Positions 20,774 to 33,167 of a stretch of DNA of 64,000 bases are shown here, piece after piece. How positions within the stretch are numbered: the first letter of the stretch is position 1; every line of letters begins with the position of its first letter. The notes under the pieces were generated by a model, which searched no databases, was not told the DNA's origin, and saw nothing but the letters and a program-made list of their open reading frames with translations. Made by a program: the position numbers and the translations under genes. This stretch comes from Lathyrus oleraceus (taxonomy: Eukaryota; Streptophyta; Magnoliopsida; Fabales; Fabaceae), in assembly GCF_024323335.1 (NCBI RefSeq), contig NC_066581.1, forward strand, positions 297,932,536-297,996,535, read 5' to 3'.

Positions 20774-23700
20774 ATTATTAAGTTACCATCAACCCCCATA
20801 AAGGAAGATGATGACTTTAAAGAACCTTACATCAATGATAACCTTTACGAATGTTTATCCCTTACTCTAGATCCTATGCCATACCCTAAGAAACCAACCT
20901 TAGAACTTAAGGAACTGCCTAAGAACCTGAGATATGAGTTCCTCGATGAAAAGATGAACCGTCCAGTTATAGTTAGTGCTACCTTGAGCCAAGAGGAAAC
21001 GAACCATCTTTTAGACGTTTTACGAAGACACCCCTCAGCCTTAGGATATAATATCTCTGACCTGAAAGGTATAAGCCCATCCGTATGCATGCATCGGATT
21101 TCGCTCGAAGAAGATTCAAAACCCTCTAGGGAACATCAGAGAAGGATAAAACCTATAATGAGTGATGTTGTTAAGAAGGAAGTTCTTAAGTTACTTGAGG
21201 CAGGTATAATCTACCAGATCTCGGATAGTAAGTGGGTGAGCTTTGTGCATGTAGTACCTAAAAAGGGAGGCATCACAGTCGTGCAAAACGATAAAGGCGA
21301 ACATGTAGCAAAACGTTTAGAAGGAGGATGGTGGATGTGTATAGATTATAGAAAATTAAATAAAGCAACTAGGAAGGATCATTTCCCTTTACCATTTATA
21401 GACCAGATGTTGGAGCGTCTAGCCAGACACTCTTATTTCTGCTATCTAGATGGATACTCTGGATTATTCCAAATACCTATTCACCCCGAAGATCAAGAAA
21501 AAACTACCTTTACATGCCCTTATGGAACTTTTGCCTACAGACGAATGCCTTTCGGCCTCTGTAACGCCCCAGCTACTTTCCAACGCTGCATGATGTCAAT
21601 ATTCGCAGATTACCTAGATGGTATCATGGAAGTGTTTATGGATGATTTCTCGGTTTGCAGATTCGATTTCCATAATTGTCTTGCTAACCTTGAGAAAATC
21701 CTGGAGAGATGCGTGGAGGTGAACCTCGTGCTAAATTGGGAAAAATGTCATTTCATGGTGACCGAAGGAATAGTTTTAGGACATATAGTTTCCGAAAAAG
21801 GTATAGAGGTAGATAAAGCCAAAATAGAAGTTATAGAAAACCTAAAACCCCCAAAAACCATCAGAGAAGTCCGAAGCTTTCTTGGACACGCTGGATTCTA
21901 CCGGCGTTTTATTAAGGACTTCTCCAAAATAACAAAACCGTTAACCGAACTTTTAATGAAAGATGCTGAATTCATTTTTGATGAAAAATGTAATGACGCA
22001 TTTAATCTCTTAAAGCAAGCACTAATCTCAGCACCCATTATGAAACCGCCCGATTGGTCGGAACCTTTTGAGATAATGTGTGATGCTAGTGATTATGCAG
22101 TTGGAGTCGTTCTAGGACAAAGGAAAGATAGAAAATTACATGCCATTTACTATGCCAGTAGAACCCTAGATGCTGCCCAACTTAACTATGCAACAACCGA
22201 AAAAGAATTACTCGCTGTAGTTTTCGCTATAGACAAATTTAGATCTTATCTAGTAGGAGCAAAAATTATTGTTTACACCGATCATGCTGCCATTCGTTAC
22301 CTATTAAGTAAAAAAGATGCCAAGCCTAGGTTACTCCGATGGATTCTATTACTACAAGAGTTTGATTTAGATATAAGAGATAAAAAAGGCACTGAAAATG
22401 TAGTAGCCGATCACCTTTCTAGGCTAGAACATCTAAAACCTGAACTAGTACCCATAAATGATGATTTCGCCTATGATAGACTGATAGCTAAAGTAGAAAC
22501 CATTGAAGATAATAACCTAGATCCTTTTGAGCACCCCCAAAATTCCTTAGCAATAAATAACGTACTCTGGTATGCAGATTTCGTTAATTACCTAGCTGCT
22601 GATATAGTACCCCCTGATCTTGACTACCACCGCAAGAAGAAATTCTTCCACGATGTGAGAAACTTCTATTGGGACGAACCGCTCCTTTTCAAAAGGGGTA
22701 AAGATGGCATCTTTCGCCGTTGCGTTCCAGAAGAAGAGGTAAATAGTATTATCGAGCATTGTCATTCTGCACCTTATGGTGGACATGCGAGCACCTCTAA
22801 GACATACGCCAAGATTCTTCAAGCTGGCCTACCATGTGGTGTGATGTCTATGCTTACATTGTCAAATGTGATAGATGCCAACGCACTGGAAACATTTCAA
22901 GACGTGATGAAATGCCCTTAAGAAAAATTCAGGAAGTAGAACTCTTTGATGTATGGGGTATAGATTTCATGGGAACCTTTCCACCATCCTTAGGAAACTG
23001 GTATATCTTAGTAGCCGTAGACTATGTGTCTAAGTGGATTGAAGCTATAGCTGCACCCACAAATGACACTAGGGTAGTAATCAAACTATTTAAAAACTAT
23101 ATATTCCCTAGATTTGGAACACCACGTTTAGTCATAAGCGATGGAGGATCACACTTTATATCGAGAATATTTGACAAACTTTTAAGAAAATATGGAGTTA
23201 GGCATAGAGTAGCAACACCGTACCACCCACAAACTAGTGGCCAAGTAGAAGTATCTAATAGGGAGATAAAACAAATCCTAGAGAAAACTGTTTCTATTTC
23301 TATGAGAGACTGGTCTCAGAAGCTTCAAGAAGCATTATGGGCCTATAGAACCGCTTTCAAAACCCCTATAGGAACTACTCCTTACCAACTAGTCTATGGA
23401 AAATCTTGTCAGTTACCATTCGAGTTAGAGCATAAAGCCTATTGGGCCATTAAAACTTTGAATTTAGACTACCTAGCCGCTGGAGAAAAGCGTACCCTAG
23501 ACATTCATAAATTAGAAGAACTTAGGCAATCTGCCTACGAGAATGCAAAATAATATAAAGAGAGGACAAAAGCCTATCACGACAAAAGAATAGTAAAGAA
23601 AAACTTCAATGTAGGCGATTCTGTTCTCCTTTTCAACACTAGGTTACGACTCTTCCCTGGAAAGCTACGTTCAAGATGGACTGGTCCTTTCGAAGTATCC

Positions 23701-23861
23701 AAGATTCTGAGATCAGGAGCCGCAGAAATCAAGAACCAAACCTGTATCCCATTCATTGTAAATGGACAAAGACTGAAGCTCTACGAAGGAGGAGACATTC
23801 CAGCATACTACTCAAGCCACGCCCTGATTGATCCACCAATTCCTACTACTACAGGTGTATA
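20774..23861 (+). pseudogene. Athila pol: reverse transcriptase, RNase H, integrase
   Basis: Same frame as the protease after the TAA at 20771. [38 protein letters not shown], the [15 protein letters not shown] block and the catalytic FMDDFSV near 21637. RNase [44 protein letters not shown]. Integrase: the HHCC zinc finger begins at [14 protein letters not shown] short deletion near 22812-22816 (after LQAGL) shifts the frame inside the zinc finger spacer, then [10 protein letters not shown] follows. The catalytic core has [16 protein letters not shown] and [12 protein letters not shown] (D, D, E). A TAA at 23551-23553 splits the C-terminal domain, which ends PPIPTTTGV at 23861. All catalytic residues I can identify are present. 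Confidence 0.92.
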
Positions 23862-24053
23862 AATTCTAATCGTCAAGCTAATGACGTTAAACAAGCGCTG
23901 CGTGGGAGGCAACCCATGATTTTTCTTTTCATTTTACTTTTTTCGCATTTATTTACATTTATTTTTATTTTTATTTTATTTTATCTTATTTTGCATTGAG
24001 ACTAAGATTTGAATGGTTTGCATTTTCAGGATCACTTTCCTAACTTTTACAGG
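23862..24053 (+). other. Spacer with candidate splice acceptors before env-position ORF
   Basis: A T/A-rich noncoding stretch. It ends cattttcag (AG 24028-24029) and ctaacttttacag (AG 24051-24052), the latter directly before the ATG at 24054 and with a CTAAC branch-point-like motif at 24040. Spliced expression of the downstream ORF is known or proposed for Athila-type elements. Confidence 0.5.
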
Positions 24054-25286
24054 ATGCAGGGTTTTGATGACATGCATGTTGCCTATAGAGACAATGCTCA
24101 GAGGAAGCGCTACATTGCTTTGTATCAGCGCCCTATGGAACCCACACGTTACCCTGATCAGCACTGTATGGAGGCACTGGGTATCGAGCCGAGTATCTGA
24201 TTCCTTAGCCACCAGCTTCACTGGGACGAAATCGCTGATGACTTGAGTAACACATATAGGAACCTAACTTTGGAGTTCCTGAGTTCATTCGACTATGACC
24301 CATATTCTGGGCCAGATGGGTATGCTGCTTTCAGACTTTTCGGAGTTGAGTACTCCTTCAGCCAGAAAGATTTCGGCGACCTGTTGGGTTTCCAGACCAC
24401 TCCTGATGCTATCCCGGAGACACCTATGGGATATTTCCTGGGTAAGGAGGTGGAGAAGTTTTTGAGTGATATATCAGGTGGCGGAAGCCAGGATCCATCT
24501 ACGCAGTTATCTTATGTCATACATAACCCAGCTTTCAGATATTTTCAGATGATATTAGCACATTCCTTCCTGGGAAGACAGGATGCAGAGACACTACTGA
24601 GTGAAGAGGAGATCTTCCTATTATTTTGCGCATCCCAGTCTCGCCCAGTAACATGTGGGAACTTTTTATTGAACAATCTCAGCGGTATCTCTAGATCCAC
24701 CGAAGGAGTCATCCATGTTGGTGGAATCATCACACAGATTGATGTCGCTTTAGGTCTGTCTCGCAAGCTGTCACATCTTCGGATCTACTGTGGATACACT
24801 ACCATGGACATCGATTTCTGTTTGACCAGAGGATTGATGAGGAGAGCTTATTTCCATCCATGTCAGTTCCGATTGTTAGTCGACAGTGAGGCTATCCATT
24901 ACTTCACATTGCCAGACCCTATGATGACCAGTGTGCATGATCCAGCGAATTGGAGTTATGCTCTAGAGGGCCAGGGAGAGACCGTTGAGACACCGAGATC
25001 ACCACCCGCTGCTGAATACACGCCTACACCACCATATCCTAGAATCACTGTTTTCTCTAATAATCATTCATTGCAGACACCCGACATACGCACCCAGATT
25101 ACTGGGTGCCGTAGAGAGATTGCAGAGCTTAGACAGGAAGTGGCGGACCTAACTTTACAGATAGGAGTGTCTGATCTCACCCATGCTACTGAAGCCGATT
25201 GTCTATATCAGGAGATCGCAGAGCTCAGGCAGGAGATAGCCGTGCTCCGTGGATCCACTCAAGAAGACGACACCCCTAATACCTAA
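24054..25286 (+). pseudogene. Athila env-position ORF, copy 1 (ATHILA ORF-1-like)
   Basis: About 410 codons with one in-frame TGA at 24198-24200; the frame continues unchanged after it. Motifs are FDDMHVAYRDNAQRKRYIALY, LTLEFLSSFDYDPY, FRLFGVEYSFSQKDFGDLLGF, SYVIHNPAFRYFQMILAHSF and GGIITQIDVALGL. A Pro-rich segment follows, then a C-terminal heptad region with EIAELRQEVADL repeated as EIAELRQEIAVL, likely a coiled coil. This matches the protein found between integrase and the 3' LTR of Athila elements. No signal peptide or clear transmembrane segment is visible, so an envelope function is unproven. It ends at TAA 25284-25286. Confidence 0.8.
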
Positions 25287-25466
25287 TCTCACCATTTCAT
25301 TTCATTTTATTTCTCTTTTATATATTTCTCGTATTTGCATTACTCATTTTATATTATCACATTTGAATATTATATAAACTACTACTATACATTAGTATTT
25401 CCTTTTTATCTATATATGTTTTATATTTATTTTATTTGCATTTTTCATTTATTTATTTATATTTAA
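25287..25466 (+). other. AT-rich spacer between the two env-position ORFs
   Basis: Noncoding runs of tttattt and atatt, resembling in composition the spacer before copy 1 (23930-24000). Confidence 0.6.
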
Positions 25467-26492
25467 ATAAACTCTTTTGAAGGAGTTCTTGCCTCAACTA
25501 TCCATAACCCGGCCATCAGAGTTTTTAGATATCTGTTGGCATGCACTATTTTTGGCCGGGAGAATCCAAATAAGGTTAACGCTAGAGAGCTTCTATATTT
25601 GCAAGGAAGCCTCAAAAATAGGAGAATTAGTTCGGTTCTGTTCATGCTCGCCCATATGATTTTAACTCTGAATAAGGCGGGACCGATTTCTTTTGGTGGA
25701 TTGATTACGTCTATTGCTCGGGCACTAAACCTGAACAATGAGATGGCTACCCTAGACCCCTTACCTCCTCACACAATTAACTTAAAATTTCTGAGAGACA
25801 TGAAATTGTGCCGCTCAAGGAGAGAAGGAGGTTATACACTTATGGTTCATGGTGTAGCCATCCCATCTGTTATTCTACCTTGCACTAGACGTACAGATAT
25901 ACGTGATGAGAGGAATTGGACCTACGATTTAGATGCTCCACCTGTTTTGGATCCTCTTCCTCCTAACATTCCTGATGAGGCGGGACCAGACACTGATGAT
26001 GAATATGATCGGCGAGAGAGATCTCCCGTACCCCATGTGTCCCCCCATCATCCTTCACCACCACACGCCACATCATCTTCTTCTTCTGCAGGTACCACTC
26101 CTGGCTTCTATATTACAGAAGAGATGTGGCATGACCACCTGGCTAGAGAGCAAAGGCGTGACGACCTACTCTCTACCCTCTAGCAACAAATGACAAATAA
26201 TATGAACTTCATGCAAGAATCGTAGCGGAGGACAGACAGGTCCTACGACACTGTTCTACAGTCCCTACAGGTGATTACAAATACACAAGCCCGTCAGCAA
26301 CAACACAACCAGCGACACATGGCACTCATCGAAGCTACTCAAGGTTCCATTCTAGGTAACCTTCGAGAGGTGAGGACCGCTCTGGATTCCCTGCAAGCGA
26401 GGATGGATCAGAGAGACCGTCGTCGTACCCGATCCCGTCGTCCACCTCAGGATGGCGAGGGCACTAGTGGTCAGCAACAGGTTGCCAGGTAA
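25467..26492 (+). pseudogene. Athila env-position ORF, copy 2 (diverged, 5'-truncated)
   Basis: Related to copy 1 over its middle: STIHNPAIRVFRYLLACTIFGRENPNK aligns with the SYVIHNPAFRYFQMILAHSFLGRQDAE region, and GPISFGGLITSIARALNL aligns with the GGIITQIDVALGL region. Roughly the first hundred residues of copy 1 have no counterpart here, as an in-frame TAA stands at 25464. The middle part has NLKFLRDMKL and a Pro/Ser-rich stretch. The C-terminus is basic and helical (LREVRTALDSLQARMDQRDRRR) and ends at 26492. In-frame TAGs lie at 26181 and 26223. Whether it was ever a separate protein is unclear. It may stem from duplication or from recombination between two elements. Confidence 0.65.
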
Positions 26493-27612
26493 CTCTTCCT
26501 TATCTTATTTCGAAACATTGAGGACAATGTTCGATTTAAGTGTGGGAGGAGACTCTATCGTCTTTTCTTTATTTTGCTTTTTCGTTTTTCCTTTATCGTT
26601 TTTTCTTTACTGTTTTTAGATAGTTTATTTATTGTTATTTCCTTTTAGTTGTCTATTTTGCTTCTTAGTATAATGCATGAGTCTGACGAGTCACCAAATA
26701 TAGTAGATCTTTAGTACAATCCTACCTCCCCACACCTTTAGCCCCACCAAAAATTTTTGCAAAAGAAAATAGTGTTATTTCGAAAGTTTTCAGGTTTTAA
26801 GGACATGTTTTGAGTAAGGATGCGGTGACTTGGGAGAACTTTGCGAAACATCAGTATCTGTTTTAGCACCATAAGCTTCGTAAATATAGAAATCATTCCC
26901 GAAAAACCCATATACCATGGCCTTAATCATAATTTCCGTATAAGTCCTTAGTAGTTTATCTCAGCAGTCAGCTCCGGCCTACGCATCCTCTACGTAGGGG
27001 ACCGATGCAAATAAGTGAATGATCCAGAAAAAAATAAAAAAATAAAAGAAAGCAAAAAGACAACTCCGGCATAGGTGACCCTCACAAAGTCATTTAAACC
27101 AAAGAATTGTAAAAAATTGCTACAAAAAGAAAAAGAAAAAGAATAAGAAAAGCAGTACCCACTGTTGGTTGGTTAAGAGGTATCTGGCACTGAACTCGGT
27201 AGGGCGGATTATAATCCGATCCCCCACAACTACAGTTGGGTCCAATAAAAGGGTTTACACATATTTATGTGCCAGAAAACCCATGCTCAGATCATAATCA
27301 CTAACAGGCCACTCTACTATGAAGCATGTACGGATAACGGGCTTAATGTGATTGCGCCTGAATGAAAAGGACACAAAAAGAGATGAAGAGGCAGGCCTAG
27401 GTATTGTGGGATAATATGGGTTGGTTTATATAGGAATGAAGTTTATGTCCGTATTTGCGGATTAGTGTCATCATGATACCCTTAGTTCACTCAGTTAGTA
27501 CCTATCACTGCATCCCAACTTGAACTTAGAATTTTTACCTGAAGCACTCGTTTATACCAGTTTTTATTTTATGAGCTTTATAAAGTTTTGCTTGAGGACA
27601 AGCAAAGGTTTA
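26493..27612 (+). other. Athila 3' untranslated region
   Basis: No coding sequence found. It includes ttgaggacaatg...tttaagtgtgggagga (26516-26552), which closely repeats the phrase before the true PPT (27592-27626), and A-rich stretches near 27030 and 27120. Confidence 0.7.
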
Positions 27613-27626
27613 AGTGTGGAAGAGTT
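27613..27626 (+). promoter_or_regulatory. Athila polypurine tract
   Basis: The purine-rich aagtgtggaagagtt lies directly before the 3' LTR start at 27627. The same position relative to the LTR is usual in the lineage. Confidence 0.8.
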
Positions 27627-27877
27627 TGATCACACTAAAATTTACGTATTTTCGATTTCGATTTCACATGAATTCTAGCTGTTTTATTATCATTTTGTTG
27701 TGTTATTACTGTGTTTTCCTTTGTTTTCAGGTTTTTACTTTAATCGGAGCCCCGATCGAGAAAAGGAGCAAAAAAGGGCTAAAAACCCTAAAATTCAGCA
27801 TTTTGTGCTTATGGCCTACCAAATGGCGGGCGCCACAGACCAAGCCATGACGTGTCAAACTCACCTTTTTACTTGCT

Positions 27878-27885
27878 TATAAATA
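27878..27885 (+). promoter_or_regulatory. TATA box of Athila 3' LTR
   Basis: TATAAATA at LTR base 252, equivalent to base 402 of the 5' LTR. Confidence 0.65.
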
Positions 27886-28147
27886 GATACGCGAATTCAG
27901 TTTTACAATCATCCAAACTTAGAGCAGAGGCAAACTCATAAGCAAATTTGTTTCACTTAGGCATATATTCAGTATTTTATAGTGGTAATCGCTTCGCCTT
28001 GGAGTGTTACCACAATTGTGTCATCAAGTCTGTGATAGAGTCTGTAATCGAGTTTGGAGCACTTTGGAAGGAAGTTAATCCTGCCGCCATTTTCTTTTCC
28101 GCATTGCAATTTACTCAGCCCTCCGATTGGAGCAGGTTTTTATTACT

Positions 28148-28420
28148 CGCCTTTACTTTATTTATTTCCCGCACTCGCTTTTACTTTATTTATTTCCCGC
28201 ACTCGCTTTTACTTTATTTATTTCCCGCACTCGCCTTTACTTTATTTATTTCCCGCACTCTCTTTTACTTTATTTATTTCCCGCACTCGCTTTTACTTTA
28301 TTTATTTCCCGTACTCGTTTTTACTTTATTTATTTCTTGCACTCGCTTTAAATTATTTACTTTCCACACTCGCACTACTTTTATTTATTTTCCGCACTCG
28401 CACTACTTTTATTTATTTTA
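28148..28420 (+). repeat. 28-bp tandem array in Athila 3' LTR
   Basis: The same array as in the 5' LTR, of nearly identical length (273 against 272 bases) with scattered substitutions between units. Confidence 0.93.
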
Positions 28421-29205
28421 ATGCACTTTTACTTTACCATGTCTAGCTAAATTTATAAGGTTAGAATGTAAGGATCATAATTGAACTGATAATCCGTACA
28501 ATTGTTCGTAGAAACACTTAAGGGCTATTTTAACTTTCAAATTAAGTTTTCCCGCACTTCAATTCCGTTGGGTAAGATCGAAATCCGTCCAACGTCTATT
28601 TAAACTTAATTGTTTTTAACTATTTCAAAAACAGCGAAAGCGCTTTGTCTAGTTCATTAGGAGTTTTTAACACTAAGAAGAAAAGAGATTTTAAAACTAT
28701 TTTCGGACGCGTTTATAAGTTTAGAGTCTGGTTCGTAAGAACCTCTTTTGGTTAAGAAGTCCAGGTTGTAATACTTTTCGACTTAGTCAAGATACTATAT
28801 TTCTTAAAAATAGGTTTACTACTCTAACGCAATGCGCGCCTTTTTATAAGTGACAATAAGAGGGTTTGATTAGGGAGTACAACTCGGTTCTGAATACGCG
28901 AAAGTGACAGTTCCTATTAAATTAGTTCTTTTCAAAGTAGGAAACAATGCCCATAAGTAGCTCTACTAGCAAGTACTTGGATTATCAATTAATTACGTGA
29001 ATTACATTCGACCCTGTCTTTATCAATTATAAATCTCTATTTCAACACTTTACTTTTCATTGCACACTACAAAAACACTTATTTCGATTGCCTTTGATAA
29101 ACACCATAACGACAAATAAAGATAGATTGACACTTGGTCTATGTGGATTCGATAATCTTTTATATTACTCTGACGCGTTCGTATACTTGCGAAAAGCACG
29201 CATCA

Positions 29206-29210
29206 GAAAG
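29206..29210 (+). repeat. Target site duplication of Athila element, right (gaaag)
   Basis: Identical to 16655-16659. Confidence 0.95.
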
Positions 29211-32200
29211 CCATTAAAATTCCATGATCTAATTCAAGATGTCCTTTTCAACCTTTATGTTTGGAGGAAGTCAAAATTCAACTTTCAAATGCATGTGCCA
29301 AGAGGAAACATTATAGGTCATTTTGGGCCGTTACCATTGAACAAGTGATTTTCCTCAACTTCTAAAATGAATATCTCCTTCATGCCAAATCCAAAATAGG
29401 TCAAATTTGTGACCACATTTAAGAGGTTTGAAAGAGCTACAACTTTTATGAAGGAAGTTTTTCCATTTGAAGTCCATAACAAAAGTTATTCAAGGTGGAA
29501 GAAGTAAACATATGACTTGGTACTTAGAAAATTTTCAAATATGTTTGATTTTCCAAACTTATACATCAAAGTTAATCATGATCCAAGCTTCAAATTGAAA
29601 GGTGTTCAACATAAAAGTTGTTCCCCTTGATCTCAACTTTCCAAAAAGTCTAAGATCATCTCATTTGGATCTATATTGAAGGACTTGCGCATAGGTGCAA
29701 TGTATGGTGCCATTTGGAAAGTTCTCATGTTCAAATTCATTTTAACATTGCATGGCTTAATGCATTACTTTCAGCATCACATGCACACGCTTTTGGACCT
29801 TTTCCAATCATTCTTTGGGCTTTGTACACGCCCATGCAAGCTCATGATGCAAAGTTGCTAATTTTGGATTTTCAAATGGAAGTGTGTGGAAAGCATGTGA
29901 TAACCCTATAAATACAAGAGCAATGTGATCAGAACTTCATCAACACCTTGCCCAAGCTTTTCTAGAAGAATCCAAACCGTCCATTCCATAGAATTCTTGA
30001 ATATTTCAATTGAAATCGAGCTTGAACTTCATCTTTTGTTTGGAAGTTCAAATTCCAAGAAGTCATTGCCCTTTTCATCTCAATTGATTACTGCAAGCAA
30101 GAGGAATCAAGCAAATCCAAATCAAGATCAAGTTAATTTGAAGTAACTCGATGGTGAAATTTTAGAAACTACATCTCTTCGATTCTCTCTCATTTCTCCA
30201 CTATTCTTTGTGATTGTTGGTTTGCTGAAGTCCTACCAATGTAGGCAACAAGATTGAGTTGCTTTGAGGTCAAATCGAAGCAACTCAGATCATGAACCTC
30301 AAATTTCAAATCCATGTATCTTTCAATATACTTGGAATTGGAAGAAATGGAGGTCAGATTCGTGCTCCTGAGCATTTTATCTTCAAATTAGTAAATTCAT
30401 TTTTCCTGAAGTTTTGGTTGGACCAGTCTGGTCGTCTTTACTAGAGAAGATGACCAGAGCTAGGGCTCTGGTGGTGTGTTGGTGTGGCATGAGCCATCTG
30501 ATCTTGGTCCAACGTTTTAATCTGAGCCATTCTTCCTGACTACCACGCGTGTAGACGCGTCGACTGCAGAACATGATGGAAGCGCGCGCTCGGCATCTGA
30601 TTTGCCACCTCAATTAATGAGGGAGATCTGATGGCCCTTGTTTTTTTAATTTCTTTTTATTTTCTGATTTTTCATTTAGTCCATTTATTTTGTTTAATTC
30701 ATATTAATTTCATTTTTAATCCAAAAAATGTGGAACTTTCACCAAAAATCTTTGAAATAATTTTGAATTAGTATATTCTCTTTCATTTTCTGAATTAAAA
30801 TTATTTTTTGCATTAATTTTGATATATTTCATGAATTAAATGTTTTTGTGCATATTTTTATTTGTTAAAAAATACTTCTGACTTTTAAAAAATCATGAAA
30901 TTTTTTGCCTAAGGTCCTTTGACCTTGTTTGACCTAGGATAAATCTCTTGGCCATTTATTTGGTGTTTTGAAGAGGTTTTAGGTTTTGGCCAATTTAAAT
31001 TGAATTTAAATTCATTTTAATTTGATTTTTTAATTGATTAATTGTGTATAAATTATGTTGAGCTATTGCTATGGTCTTGTGATGTTTGGCTATTTGTTTG
31101 GACCTTGGTCAAGGTTGATTTGACTTTTGTTGGATTAAAATCATTGGATTTAGGGAATTGATGAAATGCACATTTCATCTTCCAAAATGAATGGATGATT
31201 TTAATTTGATAAAATTCCTTCCATGATCAATTTGTGTTTCTCTCATCTCCCCTCCCCTTTCATCTTCATCCCCATTCTTTCCCATTCCTTTCATTGATCA
31301 ATGAAGTCTCAACATCCTAAGGCTAATTGATTCATCAATGACTTTGTGTCAAATGAACCAATACAAGTATGGATGAGATAGGTCCATCCCTTTTGATCTT
31401 TTTTTTAGTGTGTGGTATGTTTTAGGAGTTTGGTTCATTATACCAAATCTCTAACATGCATTAACACCTAAATTTTTATTGCCCGACCTCAGATAGTTGT
31501 GACTTCTACATAAGTCCAATTACGATTGCTTAACATAGAGCTAAATTTTGATCCTAAAGGCATATTATTCTTGTAAGTGGGATTGTAAGTCTCCCATCTT
31601 TTATGGTAATGTGTGGAAACTTGGCCTTTTTTTCTTCCTATGGAAGATGTCTTGGATCAAGGATCCATGCTTGTGAATAGATGGTTGAGTGTTCTCCAAA
31701 GAATGACTTAATCAATAAAAAAAGCAAAACTCCACTAACATCTAATTAGCTTTGACTAACACTAACTATTGTTAATTTTGCTTTACTTTCAAGTCATTTA
31801 CCTTATGCAAATTTAATTTCTAGTCATTTATCATTCATTGCCATTTTCATTTCATTAAACTTGTTTATGTTTATGCCATTTTCACTTTGCTCATTTGAGC
31901 CATATATTGTGATTGTATATATTTTCTTGTGTAGTTTGTTTGTGTTTATGCTCTTGGGACCTTAAAATACCTAATAAACAACAAAAAAACCCTAAAAAAT
32001 GTGTATGCGGATAGTGGAGCTTGATCTGAACTTTTGGACTTAGGATTAGGCAACATTCCCTATGCAAAAGGACTTGGCTAATGCCAACATTTTAAGACCA
32101 AGTTATTGTGATTTGAGCTTTCATCTGATGCAAGTATTGGGATCTATTTGAACTTATCTGCTACATGGTCTTGATGCAACTTTTATTTTGATATGGTGTC

Positions 32201-33167
32201 TGAGGCTTTATTCTGAGTTAATGAAGGGGTATTTCATTTGATACATGAGAAGACAAAAGAAGACTGATAGCTATGGATTTGCTTGCTTGGATATGGCCAT
32301 ATTTATTTGATGCCTTGATCTTCATGATGTTTGTTATTGCTAATTGCTTGTAGATAATTGTTTGATTCAAAGTCCAAAGGGAAAGTGGGTTTTCTATATG
32401 ACATTCCTGTCTATTGGATTGCATCCCATTGGTAAGATATTTTCAACCCTTAACTTTTAAGTTTGTGCTTAGGGTAGCCTCTTCATCTTCTCCCACTTCT
32501 TAAATTTCAAAATCTCTCCCCCTTTTCTAAAAATTTCTTTGCTTGTGATTTCAAACTTAGACATGTTTCAAATTAGAAACTTTGGTCTTATGCCATTGAA
32601 TTTTCAAAACTTTTTCTTAAATCAAATTTGTAAATAAACCTAATCATATTGACTTAAAATTTCAAAAGACAAAAAGAACTAACACTCATTCAAACTTTTG
32701 GGCCCTTTGTTCCTCTTTTCACTTAAACTTTTGGTAAAAGCAATTCACCAACTTTTGAAATTGTTACCATGAACTACGAGGTTTTGATCCCTCATTTTTA
32801 TGTTGGTACGTAGGCACAAGTCCGAAAGTCTTGTCAAACACAAAAATATAATTAATGAATTCTTTTCTTATCCCCACACTCTATTTTGTTCAAACATCTT
32901 TTATACCAAAAACACATACACACATAAAAAAAGGGCTCCCTAGGAGTACCTAGGACATTTTGGGTGCTAACACCTTCCCTCTGTGTAGCCATACCCCTTA
33001 CCTGTAATCTCTGGCATTTTATTAGTTTTCATTTGAAAACTTCTTATCTTTGGGTTTTGTTCGTACTTTCCCCTTTTCCTTTGGAAACAATAAAAGCACG
33101 GTGGCGACTCTGGTTTTATTGACGTTAAGTTTATTCATAGCTTTATGGTCATGAATTTATCGCAACA
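29211..33167 (+). repeat. Ogre B 3' LTR, second part (3957 bp)
   Basis: It continues the LTR interrupted at 16659 and matches the solo LTR at 36957-41642 in order and content. It holds the TATA box at 29907, the GAACTACG/TACGTAGGCA box at 32771-32816, the conserved ggtggcgactctgg stretch at about 33100, and ends cgcaaca. No genes seen. Confidence 0.9.
29907..29914 (+). promoter_or_regulatory. TATA box of Ogre B LTR
   Basis: TATAAATA at LTR base 1517 once the Athila insertion is removed, close to the 1515-1520 of other Ogre LTRs here. Confidence 0.65.

Larger units (their letters stand above)
16660..29205 (+). mobile_element. Athila/Cyclops-like Ty3/gypsy element, 12,546 bp, nearly complete
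   Basis: Both ends are defined: LTRs beginning tgatcacactaaaatttac and ending acgcatca, with a perfect duplication gaaag. Internal order is PBS, gag, protease, RT, RNase H, integrase, two env-position ORFs, 3' UTR, PPT. The PBS resembles the tRNA-Asp site known for Athila. Gag and env-position proteins are of Athila type; pea Cyclops belongs to this lineage. LTRs are about 2% different by eye over their last 745 bases, so the insertion is fairly young. Frameshifts and stops in gag-pol and the env-position ORFs make it non-autonomous as it stands. Confidence 0.93.
27627..29205 (+). repeat. Athila 3' LTR (1579 bp)
   Basis: Matches the 5' LTR from tgatcac to acgcatca with about 16 mismatches over the last 745 bases by my count. 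It has lost about 150 bases, joining caaactca directly to cctttttactt. It contains the 28-bp array (28148-28420) and a TATA box (27878). Confidence 0.93.
14691..33167 (+). mobile_element. Plus-strand Ogre element B, 3' end (3' UTR, PPT, 3' LTR)
   Basis: It comprises a 3' UTR (14691-15827), PPT (15828-15839) and 3' LTR in two parts (15840-16659 and 29211-33167, together about 4.78 kb), split by an Athila element. The internal coding part is not in the window; it lies left of the E insertion. B is inserted in the reverse transcriptase of minus-strand Ogre A, whose frame resumes at 33168. Confidence 0.88.

Noticed and set aside
23862..24053. Possible frameshift-linked continuation of integrase into the env-position ORF.
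   Set aside because: Integrase has a natural end (PPIPTTTGV, TAA 23861) and the spacer is noncoding AT-rich sequence; splicing is the better explanation.
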